Assembly: GCF_019504385.1 (NCBI RefSeq)
Contig: NZ_CP080590.1
Span: 786,001-850,000, forward strand
From: Devosia salina
GTDB lineage: Bacteria > Pseudomonadota > Alphaproteobacteria > Rhizobiales > Devosiaceae
Direction of reading: 5' to 3'
Length of the DNA stretch: 64,000 nucleotides
In this document: one piece after another, positions 1-8,674 of the stretch
Position numbering within the stretch: the first letter of the stretch is position 1
Layout of the letters: each line of letters begins with the position of its first letter
The notes under the pieces: generated by a model
The model's database searches: none
What the model was told of the DNA's origin: nothing
The model's input: only the letters and a program-made list of their open reading frames with translations
Program-made: the position numbers and the translations under genes

Positions 1-679
1 CATCATCTCGCAGATGAACGTCCTGCTTGATGACGACTGGCTCGATCTGGCCGGGAGCGGCGGGTCTGGGGGGACCAACGAGACCAGCGGCAACCTTCTC
101 TACAATGGCGCCAGCATCACCAATATGGGCGCGCAGAACTGGCTGGACGGCCTGCCGTCTCACTATCTGGAGGCACTCGAGCGGCTTTCCGCCGGCGGTG
201 GCAAGATGCCCGAAGGATTTGGCGATGATGCGGCCTTTACCGGCTTTGACACCATTTCGGTGCTGGTGGTCACGGGCAATGTCTATGACCTTTGCTACAT
301 CAGCCAGACCAATGTGGTCGGCGACTCCGACCTGGTTGCCGCCGCCGAAGCGGCTGCCCTGCAGAAGGCCGTGGATAGCGGCAGCAATTGGGACATTTCG
401 ACGGGGGAGAATGCACTGGTCAACACGGCCTCCATTCTCGACACCGACAGCCTCGGTGACATCGCCTATGTCGGTGGCCGGCTCTATTCGGACGCGGTGC
501 TGATCCAGTCCGAAATCCTCTCAGGGCCCACCGAGGGCGGCCCGGACGCGCTGGTCAACGAGGCCATCGCCTTCATTACCGCCGACGACTGCGACGGTGT
601 CTTCACGGCCGATGACGGGGTCAACCTCGTGCCGACCGACAGCACCAGCGTGGACGTCCTGAGTTCCGTTTTGACCTAG
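1..679 (+). CDS. Probable type I secretion substrate, C-terminal part (5' truncated by window)
   Basis: The reading frame is already open at base 2, so this is the last ~225 residues of a longer protein whose start lies outside the window. The visible part is acidic, rich in Gly, Asp, Ser and Thr and almost free of Lys and Cys. It begins with a Gly/Ser-rich run and ends in a small-hydrophobic tail (VDVLSSVLT), as expected for the uncleaved C-terminal signal of a type I exported protein. No canonical GGxGxD calcium repeat is visible here. The exporter ATPase starts 9 bp after the stop, so this is probably its dedicated cargo. The secretion role is inferred from composition and context. Confidence 0.55.
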   Translation, partial: IISQMNVLLDDDWLDLAGSGGSGGTNETSGNLLYNGASITNMGAQNWLDGLPSHYLEALERLSAGGGKMPEGFGDDAAFTGFDTISVLVVTGNVYDLCYISQTNVVGDSDLVAAAEAAALQKAVDSGSNWDISTGENALVNTASILDTDSLGDIAYVGGRLYSDAVLIQSEILSGPTEGGPDALVNEAIAFITADDCDGVFTADDGVNLVPTDSTSVDVLSSVLT

Positions 680-688
680 GGGCAAGCC

Positions 689-2971
689 ATGACCGTACAC
701 CCAGACGACGAGCCGCGGGAGCCCGTGCAGGACGACATTGACCCGGTCGAGTCACCCCAGGACGACAGCGACCCAGAGGGCTATCTCCATCAGATCGAGA
801 TGGCGGCCGGGACGCTGACCGAAATGGCCGAAGGGGGTGCGGCGGAGCCCCGCGATCCGCATCCCGAAGAGACCGAGGCCAGGCTCTATGCCGCGGTCGA
901 GGATGCGATCGGCGACGAGGCAGACGAACAAGGCGAGCAACCGCGCGTCGAAATCCAGGAACCGGAGCGGCCCGCCCGCAGCGCGAGGCCGGAGGCGCAG
1001 CCCCGGGAGGCTGACGAAATCTTGACCGCGCGGCCGCTTCGCGAGGCGTCACGGGGCGGCCCGGCCGCTCCACTCTCACCCGTGGTCGACATCGACCGGG
1101 GGCCGATCCTGGCCGAGCAGGACGACGAAGACGACAAGAAGGGGGAAGAAGGGAGCGGCACACCGGCGACCACCAGGGGCAGCCGGCGCGGCACCCCCGA
1201 GGCGCGCAACGACAATGGCGCCAATTTCCACCGCCGGGTCAAACCCGTCAGCTTTGCCGAGGCCTATCACAACGCATTCACCACCGTGCGCCGCAACCTG
1301 GTCCTGGTGATGTTCTTCACCGTCTTTGTGAACATCTTGGTGCTGGCCATCCCGGTCTATCTGTTCCAGATGTCGGACCGGGTGCTGACCAGTCGCTCGC
1401 TGGACACGCTGGTGATGCTCACTGTCTTCGTGATCGGCGCCATCGTGGCCCAGGTGCTGCTCGACGCAACGCGGCGCCACATTCTCATGCGCACGGCGGT
1501 GGAAGCCGAGGTGCAACTGGGCGCGCCGGTGCTGAGCGCCGCGGCGCGCGCCTCGCTCAACAGCAATGGCCGGGAATACCAGACCCTTGCCGACCTGCAG
1601 CAGATCCGGTCCTTCCTGACCTCGGGAACCCTGTTGGCCTTTCTCGATGCCCCCATGGCGCCACTCTTCGTGCTGGTCGTCTATCTGATCCATCCCCATC
1701 TGGGATTTATCGTGGTGGGGTCGTCGCTGATCCTGCTGATAATCGCGACGCTCAACCAGCGGCTGACGGCGCAGCCTTTCGGCGAGGCGAACACCTTTCT
1801 GGGGCGGGCCAATGCGCATCTGGAATCGATGTCGCGCAATTCCCAGATCATCAACGCCCTGGCCATGATCCCCGAGGCCGTGCGCATCTGGGGCAAGGAT
1901 ACAGCCGGCTCGCTGAAAGCCCAGGTGCGGGCGCAGGACCTCAATATCGTCTTTGCGGCGCTCTCCAAGGCCACGCGCCTGGTCACCCAGGTCTCGCTGC
2001 TCGGCTGGGGCGCCTATCTCGCCCTTGGCGGTCACCTGACCGGTGGCATGGTGATTGCGGCGTCCATCGTCTCGGGCAGGGCGCTGGGCCCCATCGAGGG
2101 CGCCATCGAGGGGTGGAACAGCGTCGTCCAGGCCCGCTCGGCCCTTGGCCGGGTCCGTACGCTGCTGCAGAACTCGCCGCTCAACTTCGCCCGCTTGCGC
2201 CTGCCATCGCCGCAGGGCCGGCTGGATGTCGAGCGCGTGCTGTTCGTGCCGCCGCCCAACAAGAAGGTCATTCTCAACGGTATCACCTTCTCGCTGCAGC
2301 CCGGAGAATCGCTGGCCATCATCGGCAGCTCGGGCGCCGGCAAGACCACGCTGGGCAAGATGCTCGTCGGCTCCATCCTGCCCACCTCGGGAAATGTGCG
2401 GCTGGACCTGATGGACCTGCGCAACTGGGACCCGCGGCAGTTCGGCGAGAGCGTCGGCTATCTGCCACAGGACGTGCAGCTGTTCCCCGGCACCATCAAG
2501 GCCAATATCGCCCGCATGCGCGAGGATATTTCCGATCGGGCCATCTTCGATGCTGCCGTTCTCGCCGACGTGCATGAGCTGATTTCGACGCTGCCCCAGG
2601 GCTATGAAACCTATGTCGCCGGCGACGGCTCGCCGCTCTCGGGCGGCCAGAAGCAGCGCGTGGCGCTGGCCCGCGCCTTCCTCGGCAATCCGCGCCTGGT
2701 GGTTCTGGACGAACCAAATTCCAATCTCGACAGCCAGGGCGAGATAGCGCTTGCCCGGGCGCTCAAGCACGCCAAGGCGCAGAACATCACAGTGGTCACC
2801 ATCACCCAGCGCCCGGCACTGCTTAGCGCCGTCGACAAGATCATGGTGCTCAACAATGGCGCGGTGGCGCTGTTCGGCGCCCGCGACAAGGTGATGACGG
2901 CGCTCTCCCAGCGGAGCAATTCGAACCCAGTCAAAACCACGGATGCCGCAATGCAGGGAGCCGCCGAATGA
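689..2971 (+). CDS. Type I secretion system permease/ATPase (PrtD/HlyB class)
   Basis: Inner-membrane ABC exporter subunit that would energise one-step secretion of the upstream protein. Residues 1-185 form an acidic, low-complexity cytoplasmic extension that the PrtD family (about 570-600 residues) normally lacks. Membrane segments begin near residue 204 (RRNLVLVMFF) and the transmembrane domain runs to about 480. The nucleotide-binding domain shows Walker A GSSGAGKTT near 546, the signature LSGGQKQR near 650 and Walker B LVVLDEPNSNLD near 672. There is no N-terminal C39 peptidase. The stop overlaps the start of the adaptor gene by 4 bp (ATGA), so the two are translationally coupled. Family assignment is firm; the cargo is inferred. 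Confidence 0.93.
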   Translation: MTVHPDDEPREPVQDDIDPVESPQDDSDPEGYLHQIEMAAGTLTEMAEGGAAEPRDPHPEETEARLYAAVEDAIGDEADEQGEQPRVEIQEPERPARSARPEAQPREADEILTARPLREASRGGPAAPLSPVVDIDRGPILAEQDDEDDKKGEEGSGTPATTRGSRRGTPEARNDNGANFHRRVKPVSFAEAYHNAFTTVRRNLVLVMFFTVFVNILVLAIPVYLFQMSDRVLTSRSLDTLVMLTVFVIGAIVAQVLLDATRRHILMRTAVEAEVQLGAPVLSAAARASLNSNGREYQTLADLQQIRSFLTSGTLLAFLDAPMAPLFVLVVYLIHPHLGFIVVGSSLILLIIATLNQRLTAQPFGEANTFLGRANAHLESMSRNSQIINALAMIPEAVRIWGKDTAGSLKAQVRAQDLNIVFAALSKATRLVTQVSLLGWGAYLALGGHLTGGMVIAASIVSGRALGPIEGAIEGWNSVVQARSALGRVRTLLQNSPLNFARLRLPSPQGRLDVERVLFVPPPNKKVILNGITFSLQPGESLAIIGSSGAGKTTLGKMLVGSILPTSGNVRLDLMDLRNWDPRQFGESVGYLPQDVQLFPGTIKANIARMREDISDRAIFDAAVLADVHELISTLPQGYETYVAGDGSPLSGGQKQRVALARAFLGNPRLVVLDEPNSNLDSQGEIALARALKHAKAQNITVVTITQRPALLSAVDKIMVLNNGAVALFGARDKVMTALSQRSNSNPVKTTDAAMQGAAE

Positions 2972-4305
2972 CCGTCGTCAACGCCCATGCCATAGACCTT
3001 GAATGGTATCGCGATGTGCCGCGCTCGATCCGCCGCCACGCCATTTTCGGCGTTGGCCTGGTGGCCATCGCCTTCGGCGGCTTTGGTGTCTGGGCATCGA
3101 CCGCGCCGCTGGCTGCCGCAGTCATCTCCCAGGGTACATTCGTGGCCACCGGGCAGAACAAGGTCATCCAGCACCTTGAAGGCGGCATCATTGAGGATCT
3201 GGCGGTGGGGGAGGGGGAACTGGTCAAGGCCGGGCAGGTGCTCGTTACCCTCGACAATACTGCGGCGCTGGCTACTGAACGGCAATTGCTGATGCGCGAG
3301 CTGCGCCTGGAGGCCATACTCAAGCGGCTCAACGACGAGGCGCTCAATGCGCGCAGCTTCACTGAGCCCGAAGGCGACCCCAAGGCGATGACCGAGGAGG
3401 CCCGGCAGGTCTATGACAGCCAGCGCGCGCATTTCGTGTCCTGGCGCGAAAAGCTGGACAACGATCTGGCACTCTACCAGCACAATGTCGATGCGCTCAA
3501 CTTCCGCCGCGGCGGCGAGCAGAGCCAGCTCCAGTCCATGGAACGGCAGCGCGAATTGCTGCTGTTCGAGCTGCAGTCGCGCACCACCCTGCTCGAAAAG
3601 GGCCTGGTCACCCGCTCCGAGGTGATGGAATTGCAGCGCGCCGTGGCCGATGCTGACGGCGATATCGCCCGTCTCTCGGCAGAGATGCAGGAGATCGACG
3701 CGCAGATCGCCAAATATATGGGCGAAATGGTGCAGGTGCAGGATGGCGCGCGCCAGACGGCGCTCAACGAGGTGCAGTCGGTGGAAATCGAGCTCGACTC
3801 GGTGCGGGAGCAGATCCGGCACGCGCGCAATGTGCTCGAGCGCACCCAGATCCGCTCGCCCGTGGATGGCAAGGTGGTCCGCATCCATTACCACACCACC
3901 GGTGGCGTGGTCGAAAGCGGCAAGCCGATCATGGAGATCCTGCCCAGCGGCGTGCCGCTGCTGATCGAAACCATGATTTCGCGCAACCAGATCGACGACG
4001 TGCGGCAGGGCGAGCCGGTGGCCGTCCGCCTGATTGCGCTGAGCCAACGCACCACGCCCGTGCTCGAGGGGCGGCTGGACTACCTTTCTGCAGACTCCAT
4101 CCGCGAGGGGTCGTCGAATGGGCAGCCCGAGGTCTATCTGGCCCGCGTCACGATCTCGGCTGATGAGATCGCGCGGGTGCCCGGCTTCGTCCCCACGCCG
4201 GGCATGCCTGCCGAAGTCATGGTGCAGACGGCCGAGCGGACCTTCTTCGACTATCTGGCCAAGCCCATCAGCGACAGCATGAGCCGCGCCTTCCGCGAGA
4301 ACTGA
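2968..4305 (+). CDS. HlyD-family type I secretion periplasmic adaptor
   Basis: Membrane-fusion protein (PrtE/HlyD class) that links the inner-membrane ABC exporter to an outer-membrane TolC-type channel. It has 445 residues: a short cytoplasmic N-terminus, one membrane helix at about 25-45, a lipoyl/barrel-sandwich strand pair (VIQHLEGGIIEDLAVGEGE near 65 and RSPVDGKVVRIHYHTTGGVV near 295), a long helical coiled coil between them, and a C-terminal beta domain with the PGMPAEV motif. It overlaps the ATPase gene by 4 bp. No TolC gene is present nearby, so a housekeeping outer-membrane channel is presumably used. Confidence 0.93.
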   Translation: MTVVNAHAIDLEWYRDVPRSIRRHAIFGVGLVAIAFGGFGVWASTAPLAAAVISQGTFVATGQNKVIQHLEGGIIEDLAVGEGELVKAGQVLVTLDNTAALATERQLLMRELRLEAILKRLNDEALNARSFTEPEGDPKAMTEEARQVYDSQRAHFVSWREKLDNDLALYQHNVDALNFRRGGEQSQLQSMERQRELLLFELQSRTTLLEKGLVTRSEVMELQRAVADADGDIARLSAEMQEIDAQIAKYMGEMVQVQDGARQTALNEVQSVEIELDSVREQIRHARNVLERTQIRSPVDGKVVRIHYHTTGGVVESGKPIMEILPSGVPLLIETMISRNQIDDVRQGEPVAVRLIALSQRTTPVLEGRLDYLSADSIREGSSNGQPEVYLARVTISADEIARVPGFVPTPGMPAEVMVQTAERTFFDYLAKPISDSMSRAFREN

Positions 4306-4308
4306 TCG

Positions 4309-4674
4309 CTACCGGCCGCCACGCACCGCGCCGATCGCCCGGAGGTCGGCTGCCCCCTGCGCGGCGTGATCGGCAATGTCCTCGAACAGATGCGCCAGTT
4401 CGGCGAAGACGCTGAGATCGGCCTCCTCGAAACCGATTTCTTCGAGCTCGGCGAGGAGCTCCACCAGCGCCGCGATGGCAGCTCGGTGATGGCGCGAGGC
4501 GATCAGGTGGCGCCGGGCCTCGCGCTGGACCTCCATACTCATGAACCGCCCCAGCGCATCGTGCACGCGCTGGCGGCAGGTGCAATCGAGCGCCACCGTG
4601 CCGATGATGGCGCGGATGCGTTCGACCAGCGCCTCCGGCTCCGACGCGTCGGGCTGGTCGGCCTGCCGGCTCAC
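4309..4674 (-). CDS. Small helical protein of unknown function, coupled to ubiV
   Basis: 121 residues from a GTG start at 4674 whose first bases overlap the ubiV TGA stop (GTGA). A longer frame in this phase reading back to 5007 is out-of-phase ubiV sequence and was discarded. The protein is predicted to be almost wholly alpha-helical and is rich in Ala, Glu, Arg and Leu. It carries a Cys-Thr-Cys pair about 30 residues in and several His residues in the middle (RRHLIASRHHR). I recognise no family. Position as the last gene of ubiT-ubiU-ubiV suggests a part in oxygen-independent quinone synthesis or in the nitrite/NO response; this is inference. Confidence 0.7.
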   Translation of the reverse strand: MSRQADQPDASEPEALVERIRAIIGTVALDCTCRQRVHDALGRFMSMEVQREARRHLIASRHHRAAIAALVELLAELEEIGFEEADLSVFAELAHLFEDIADHAAQGAADLRAIGAVRGGR

Positions 4675-5588
4675 GCCGCGACCCAGTCCATGCCGGCCGC
4701 GCCATGGAGGAAGCCATTGGCGAAGGGCGCGCCCGGATAGATAGCGCCGAGCCTGGCAATGCCGTCTTCGGCGGACATCTCCCGGTCCCGGACCGCGGCA
4801 TAGATGGCGGCGACCGCCACCATGTCGCAATCCTGCGGCGAGAGGCGCAGATGCGTCACGCCCATCCGCGCCAGAGCGGGCAACTCGCCCAGCAGCACCT
4901 GGCAATGTCGGGACATGGTCTGCACGCCGTTGAGGCTGAGGAATGGCTGGCCATCCATCGTGTCCACGTCGAGCCCGTCGGGGTCCTCGCCGCACACGAA
5001 CTGGCAATTGTCCTTGCTGTGCCCCTTGGCCCTTGCATGGGCGCAGCGCGCCGAAATGGCCAGCGGCAGGCGGCCAAAGGCGATGATCTCGAATTCGGTC
5101 CCGGGCGCGCCGGCGGTGATCGCCGCGATCGAGGCGGCCGGCAATTCGGGGCCGAGGCAGATGCGGGTGGCGCCGCGCCGGGCCAGCAGCCTTGCGGTAG
5201 CGCCATTATAGACATTGACGAAGGGCCCCACGAGATGCGGCTTGCCGGCCAGCTCGCGCAGGGCCGAGAGGTCATTGGCCTCGGCCAGCGGCGCCTCGCG
5301 GGCCAGGCGCCGGGTCTGGGCGGCCTCGCGCTCCTGGGTAACCAGTGCGAGCGAGGCCAGCGCGACCGATTTTCCGGCAGCGGTCAGCCGCTCCACCACC
5401 TGGGGCAGGAAGGGCCGGGTGAAGTGGTCCCGCTTGGAACAGACCACCTCACCCAGCGTCACCGCATCGACATGCCCCGATTCAGCGATGCGGTAATAGA
5501 AGTCGCGCCATTTCTCGCCGGACCAGAGAAACGGCACCGGACCAATGGTGATTTTGAGGTCGGCAGTTTCGGACATGCTCACCGCCAT
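4671..5588 (-). CDS. ubiV: UbiV, oxygen-independent ubiquinone hydroxylation factor (U32 family)
   Basis: Peptidase-U32-type protein that in Escherichia coli forms a heterodimer with UbiU and supports the O2-independent ring hydroxylations of ubiquinone synthesis. Four cysteines expected to hold the 4Fe-4S cluster are visible: C50 (GEVVCSKR), C182 (SARCAHAR), C195 and C199 (DNCQFVCG). The length of 305 residues fits the family. The start at 5588 overlaps the end of ubiU by 10 bp; an internal ATG at 5576 (MSETADLK) would leave a 2-bp gap and is equally possible. It lies downstream of ubiT and ubiU on the same strand and is followed by a coupled small gene. Confidence 0.93.
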   Translation of the reverse strand: MAVSMSETADLKITIGPVPFLWSGEKWRDFYYRIAESGHVDAVTLGEVVCSKRDHFTRPFLPQVVERLTAAGKSVALASLALVTQEREAAQTRRLAREAPLAEANDLSALRELAGKPHLVGPFVNVYNGATARLLARRGATRICLGPELPAASIAAITAGAPGTEFEIIAFGRLPLAISARCAHARAKGHSKDNCQFVCGEDPDGLDVDTMDGQPFLSLNGVQTMSRHCQVLLGELPALARMGVTHLRLSPQDCDMVAVAAIYAAVRDREMSAEDGIARLGAIYPGAPFANGFLHGAAGMDWVAA

Positions 5589-6556
5589 TTCTTCTCATAG
5601 GCGCCGGATGTGGTGCTTTGCCCCTCCGACAGGCGGCGCAGGCGCGCCAGCATCTGCGGCCGGTCCGCGGCGGGCGCCGCGAGGGCGGCGCGGAGGCTCG
5701 AGACCACTTCGGCCACATAGGCCTTGCCTCTTTGCCGCCCCTCGATCTTGAGGGCGGTGACCCCGGCGGCCTGCAGGGCATCGAGATGGTCCATGACGTC
5801 GAGGCTCACCGGGTCTTCGAAGGCATAGCCCTCGTCTCCGGCAATGTGGAACCGGCCCTTGCAGAGGGTCGGATAGCCCGCCGCCTCGCCTGGTCCGAAG
5901 CGGTTGATGGTGAAGCCAGCCAATTCCGAGACCATGTCATCGCCATCCTCGCGGTAGCGCACATGGCTGGCGGGCGAGCATACGCCCTGCATGTTCGGCG
6001 ACTGGCCGGTGACATAGGAGGACAGCGAGCAGCGCCCCTCGGCCATGACACAGAGGCCGCCAAAGGCGAAGACTTCGAGTTCGCAATCGACCTGCCGGGC
6101 CAGCGCCGCGATTTCGGCGACCGTCAGCACGCGCGGCAGCACCAGCCGTTTTGCTCCAAAACTCTCCACCAGGAGGTTGACCGCATCGGTATTGGATGCG
6201 GAGGCCTGGACCGAGACATGCAGGCGCTGCTCGGGATAGGTGGAGGCCACATAGTCCATCAGCGCCATGTCGGCGAGGATCAGCGCATCGGCGCCCGCGG
6301 CCACGGCATCGTCCGCAGCGCGGTACCAGAGATCCTCGTTTCCGGCGCGCATGAAGGTGTTGAGCGCCACATAGGTCTGCACGCCCCGCGACCGGCCAAA
6401 CGCGATAGCGCTCTGCAACTCCTCTGGCATGAAGTTGAGCCCGGGAAAATTGCGGGCATTGGTCTCGTTGCGGAAGCCGCAATAGACGGCATCGGCGCCG
6501 GCTTCCACGGCTTCACGAAAGGCGGCCGGCGTGCCGGCGGGACAGATGAGTTCCAT
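5579..6556 (-). CDS. ubiU: UbiU, oxygen-independent ubiquinone hydroxylation factor (U32 family)
   Basis: 325-residue U32-family protein, partner of UbiV in anaerobic ubiquinone synthesis. Candidate iron-sulfur ligands stand at C169 (GGLCVMAEG), C176 (GRCSLSSY), C193 (QGVCSPASH) and C232 (PTLCKGRF), the same spacing as known for the E. coli protein. The N-terminus MELICPAGTP is characteristic of the family. The start is 3 bp after the ubiT stop and the stop overlaps ubiV, so ubiT-ubiU-ubiV is one transcription unit. Regulation is probably through the Fnr/NnrR-type box at 7115-7128 in front of ubiT. Confidence 0.95.
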   Translation of the reverse strand: MELICPAGTPAAFREAVEAGADAVYCGFRNETNARNFPGLNFMPEELQSAIAFGRSRGVQTYVALNTFMRAGNEDLWYRAADDAVAAGADALILADMALMDYVASTYPEQRLHVSVQASASNTDAVNLLVESFGAKRLVLPRVLTVAEIAALARQVDCELEVFAFGGLCVMAEGRCSLSSYVTGQSPNMQGVCSPASHVRYREDGDDMVSELAGFTINRFGPGEAAGYPTLCKGRFHIAGDEGYAFEDPVSLDVMDHLDALQAAGVTALKIEGRQRGKAYVAEVVSSLRAALAAPAADRPQMLARLRRLSEGQSTTSGAYEKKWR

Positions 6557-6559
6557 GGC

Positions 6560-7054
6560 TCAGCCCAGCCCGGCCAGGGCACGGCGGCGCACCAGTTCGG
6601 CCACCTGCCGGAACGGTTGCGCGAAGGGTCCGGCCAGACCCGCCAGGTCGCTGGGCAGGTCGAAGCCGCTATCATCGAGGCCATTACGCAGGGCCAGCAT
6701 GGCCTGCATGTCGCCGGTCACGGTCAGGCTGCGCGAAAAGAACACCGCATCGCCATCGATCCGTCCTTCCAGCAGCGCCAGGAGGGTCAGCAATGGTCCC
6801 GAGATATTGGCATGGGCCGCCGGCGCGTCTTTCTTGCGGCAGGCGCGGATGGTGCGCCCGGCGGGGTGCACGATGAAGCTCAGGTCAAGGTCCGCCGGCG
6901 TGAACCGGAAATATTTGTCGGCCTCCGCGCCGAGGCGATCGAACAGGTCAGGATGCTGCTGCAACGCGCGCTGGAACACCTGGTCGACAAGGCGCTGCAC
7001 CAAGGCGATAGGCATGCGGTTGATGACAAGGGATAGCGGGCGCGGCAGCAGCAT
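6560..7054 (-). CDS. ubiT: UbiT, SCP2-domain lipid-binding accessory factor
   Basis: SCP2 sterol-carrier-domain protein of about 164 residues, first gene of the ubiT-ubiU-ubiV operon. UbiT is the anaerobic counterpart of UbiJ and is thought to bind the hydrophobic quinone intermediates. The frame stays open back to 7153, but the ATG at 7054 has an AGGAG 8 nt upstream and gives the typical N-terminus MLLPRPLSLVINRMP. Conserved blocks seen are DKYFRFTPADLDLSFIVHP and HANISGPLLTLLALLEGRIDGDAVFFSR. The Fnr/NnrR-type box at 7115-7128 lies 61-74 nt upstream of this start, well placed for activation. Confidence 0.92.
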   Translation of the reverse strand: MLLPRPLSLVINRMPIALVQRLVDQVFQRALQQHPDLFDRLGAEADKYFRFTPADLDLSFIVHPAGRTIRACRKKDAPAAHANISGPLLTLLALLEGRIDGDAVFFSRSLTVTGDMQAMLALRNGLDDSGFDLPSDLAGLAGPFAQPFRQVAELVRRRALAGLG

Positions 7055-7114
7055 CTGGCAGCTCCTGTTGAGTGGGCAGCGGGTGACCACTAACCGGTCC
7101 TGCCCGCCAGCACC

Positions 7115-7128
7115 TTGATGTAGCGCAA
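7115..7128. promoter_or_regulatory. Fnr/NnrR-type box between ubiT and ubiD
   Basis: TTGAT-GTAG-CGCAA: a perfect left half-site of the Fnr/Dnr type with a Dnr/NnrR-like right half. It sits in the 108-bp divergent region, 61-74 nt upstream of ubiT and 35-48 nt upstream of ubiD. The distance suits activation of ubiT-ubiU-ubiV; it may also affect ubiD. Confidence 0.65.
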
Positions 7129-7162
7129 GGAACTCCGAACATGGCTCTGGCAAGGCTGGCGC

Positions 7163-8674
7163 ATGACCGCCCCCCTATTGCCGCGCCCCAGGCACCCCAT
7201 CGCCGCTGATCTGTCAGAGTTTGCCGCACTTCTGGAGGCCCGCGGTCTGCTGCGCCGGATCGCGCATCCGGTGTCGATGCGGCACGAGATCACCGAAATC
7301 CACCGGCGCGTGCTGGCGGCCGATGGTCCCGCATTGCTGTTCGAGCACCCCGTCATGGTCGATGGCACGCCCTCGCCCATGCCCGTGCTGGTCAATCTCT
7401 TCGGCACTACCGAGCGCATTGCCCTGGGCATGGGCCTGGATGCGGCCGATCTGGTAGGGCTGGGGGAGGGGCTGGCGCAATTACGGACACCGCACCCGCC
7501 GCGCGATCTCGGAGGCGCCTGGGCGCAGCGCGACATGTTGCGGGCCGCCCTCAGCCTGCGCACGCGAACCGTGGCGCGGCCTGCCTGCCGGGAAATCGTC
7601 TGGCGCGGCAAGGACATCGATCTGTCGCGGCTGCCGATCCAGGTCTGCTGGCCAGGGGAGCCGGCGCCGCTGATCACCTGGCCGCTGGTCATCACCCGGG
7701 CGCCCGACGATCCGGGCGATATCAATGTCGGCGTCTATCGCATGCAGGTCCTTGGCCCGGATCGCGCCATCGTCCGCTGGCTGCCCAGCCGCGGCGGCGC
7801 CCGGCACCACCGGCTGTGGCAGGCAAAGGGCAAGGACATGCCCATCGCCATTGCCATCGGCGCCGATCCGGCAACGCTGCTGGCCGCCGTCATGCCGCTG
7901 CCCGATGGGCTGAACGAAATGGCCTTCGCCGGGGTGCTGCGGCGGCGACCGACCCCGGTGGCGAGGGCGCTGACCATTGCATTGCCAGTGCCCGCCACGG
8001 CGGAAATCGTGCTTGAGGGGGTGGTGAGTGCCACTGAAACCGCACCCGAGGGGCCCTATGGCGACCACACGGGCTATTACAATTCCGTCGAGCCCTTTCC
8101 TGTGGTGAGCCTCAGCGCCATCACCATGCGCCGCCAGCCGGTCTATCTCTCCACTTATACCGGGCGCCCGCCCGATGAGCCCTCGCGCCTTGGCGCGGCA
8201 ATGACACCGCTCTTCGTGCCGCTGGCCCGACAGCAATTCCCGGAAATCCGCGATCTGTGGCTGCCGCCCGAGGCCTGCTCCTACCGGACCATGGTGTTTG
8301 CCATCGACAAGCGCTATCCCGGCCAGGCCCGGCGGGTGATGATGGGGCTGTGGTCCATGCTGCCGCAATTCAGCATGACCAAGCTGATCATTGCGGTCGA
8401 TCCCGATATCGATGTCCGCGACTGGGCGGACGTGATGTGGGCGCTCTCGACGCGCTTCGATGCATCCCGCGATCTGCTCTCCATCGCGGACACGCCCATC
8501 GATTATCTCGATTTTGCCTCGCCCCGGCCAGGCCTCGGGGGGAAGCTCGGCCTGGATGCCACCACCAAGATCGGCGCGGAAACGGAGCGCGAGTGGGGGC
8601 GTCCGCTGGTCATGTCCGATGCGATCAGGACCCGCGTCGATGCCATCTGGACCCAGTTGGGTCTCCAGCCATGA
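7163..8674 (+). CDS. ubiD: UbiD-family decarboxylase (prenylated-FMN dependent)
   Basis: 503-residue UbiD-type decarboxylase, which removes the ring carboxylate in ubiquinone synthesis using prenylated FMN made by UbiX. Seen in the sequence: the substrate/cofactor motif EGPYGDHTGYYN near residue 290, GVYRMQVLGPDRAIVRWLPSRGG near 190, and the C-terminal KLGLDATTK. The neighbouring ubiX overlaps by 4 bp (ATGA), so cofactor synthesis is coupled to the enzyme. Next to ubiT-ubiU-ubiV the natural reading is ubiquinone synthesis. UbiD homologues also act on other aromatic acids, so 4-hydroxy-3-polyprenylbenzoate as substrate is likely but not shown by sequence. Confidence 0.9.
   Translation: MTAPLLPRPRHPIAADLSEFAALLEARGLLRRIAHPVSMRHEITEIHRRVLAADGPALLFEHPVMVDGTPSPMPVLVNLFGTTERIALGMGLDAADLVGLGEGLAQLRTPHPPRDLGGAWAQRDMLRAALSLRTRTVARPACREIVWRGKDIDLSRLPIQVCWPGEPAPLITWPLVITRAPDDPGDINVGVYRMQVLGPDRAIVRWLPSRGGARHHRLWQAKGKDMPIAIAIGADPATLLAAVMPLPDGLNEMAFAGVLRRRPTPVARALTIALPVPATAEIVLEGVVSATETAPEGPYGDHTGYYNSVEPFPVVSLSAITMRRQPVYLSTYTGRPPDEPSRLGAAMTPLFVPLARQQFPEIRDLWLPPEACSYRTMVFAIDKRYPGQARRVMMGLWSMLPQFSMTKLIIAVDPDIDVRDWADVMWALSTRFDASRDLLSIADTPIDYLDFASPRPGLGGKLGLDATTKIGAETEREWGRPLVMSDAIRTRVDAIWTQLGLQP

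Noticed and set aside
1076..2770. 564-codon minus-strand frame opposite the type I exporter gene
   Set aside because: Antisense shadow in GC-rich DNA; the plus strand carries clear ABC motifs and the frame has no recognisable family.
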